DNA of 5,666 nt. Source: RZZS01 sp964498755. GTDB taxonomy: Bacteria; Pseudomonadota; Alphaproteobacteria; Micavibrionales; Micavibrionaceae. The stretch is from assembly GCA_964498755.1 (NCBI GenBank), contig CAZCIB010000081.1, forward strand, positions 1 to 5,666, in the 5' to 3' direction. The position numbers and the translations under genes are program-made. Shown one piece after another: positions 5,367 through 5,666 of this stretch. Position 1 is the stretch's first letter. Each line of letters opens with the position of its first letter. The notes under the pieces were generated by a model, which did no database searches, was not told the origin of the DNA, and was given only the letters and a program-made list of their open reading frames with translations.

Positions 5367-5666
5367 CTAATAAAGCCAGCTTCTCTTGCCTGAGTCCGCG
5401 TTTTCAAACGCCTTGATCGCGGCGGCTTTTTCGAGCGTCAGGCCGATATCGTCGAGGCCGTTCATCAGGCAATGCTTTTTGAAGGCGTCGATTTCAAAGC
5501 TGTAGCTGAATTTATTGCCGCGCGTTACGGTCTGGTTTTCAATATCGACTTCAATCGGCGCGCCGGGATTGTCCTGCGCTTCCTGCATCAGCGCGTCGAC
5601 CTGCTCCTGCGGCAGGTAAACGGGCAGAATGCCGTTCTTGAAGCAGTTGTTATAAAAGATATCGGC
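5367..5666 (-). CDS. leuD: 3-isopropylmalate dehydratase small subunit, C-terminal part
   Basis: This is the small subunit of isopropylmalate isomerase. With LeuC it converts 2-isopropylmalate to 3-isopropylmalate in the cytoplasm, the second committed step of leucine synthesis. The reading frame is open to the right edge, so only the last 99 residues of a protein of about 200 are visible and the start lies outside. Family signatures are clear: ADIFYNNCFKNGILPV at the very edge, then IDAFKKHCLMNGLDDIGLTL near the C-terminus. The usual family ending is close to PWL; here it is SWLY followed by TAG, so the C-terminus is essentially intact with perhaps one extra residue. A heptamer repeat array begins immediately after the stop codon. 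The next gene is in the same reading frame, separated only by this TAG and 14 sense codons. Identification is secure. Confidence 0.95.
   Translation of the reverse strand, partial: ADIFYNNCFKNGILPVYLPQEQVDALMQEAQDNPGAPIEVDIENQTVTRGNKFSYSFEIDAFKKHCLMNGLDDIGLTLEKAAAIKAFENADSGKRSWLY

Overview
This window looks like a moderately GC-rich bacterial chromosome, most likely from an alphaproteobacterium. That is an inference from the style of the proteins (LeuB, LeuD and the N-formylglutamate amidohydrolase family protein) and from the GC-rich intergenic palindromes; no rRNA or tRNA is present to confirm it. All seven supported genes lie on the minus strand, so in transcription order they run from right to left: leuD (cut by the right edge), a four-helix-bundle S23/IVP-like gene, an N-formylglutamate amidohydrolase family gene, leuB, a full-length NfeD membrane serine protease, a tiny two-helix membrane protein, and a slipin/stomatin-like SPFH protein. 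Gaps between genes are 4 to 89 bases, so one long transcript is plausible.

Right half (2888-5666): leucine biosynthesis. LeuD (isopropylmalate isomerase small subunit) and LeuB (3-isopropylmalate dehydrogenase) act one after the other, but two unrelated genes separate them. The spacers here are unusual because they consist almost entirely of degenerate seven-base repeats. Six heptamers (consensus TTRCRAG) fill exactly the 42 bases between the leuD stop and the ATG of the four-helix-bundle gene. Four heptamers in the opposite orientation follow that gene. A second pair of inverted heptamer arrays, with only a 24-base core and no gene, fills the gap between the amidohydrolase and leuB. I read this as an IVS-like cassette (gene plus inverted heptamer ends) and a related gene-less or minimal copy in the same operon. 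This is the most interesting signal in the window.

Middle (423-2842): a membrane quality-control module. The NfeD protein has a signal peptide, a ClpP-like Ser/Lys protease domain, several membrane helices and a C-terminal OB-fold. The slipin is the expected partner and possible substrate, and a 68-residue two-helix membrane protein lies between them.

Left end (1-422): no convincing gene. It holds a series of hairpins: a small GC hairpin, a GC-rich palindrome, and a nested inverted-repeat element of about 170 bases (249-418). The element has 19-base ends and contains a strong T-tailed hairpin and a pair of GGATCCC-type palindromes. It stops five bases short of the slipin stop codon.
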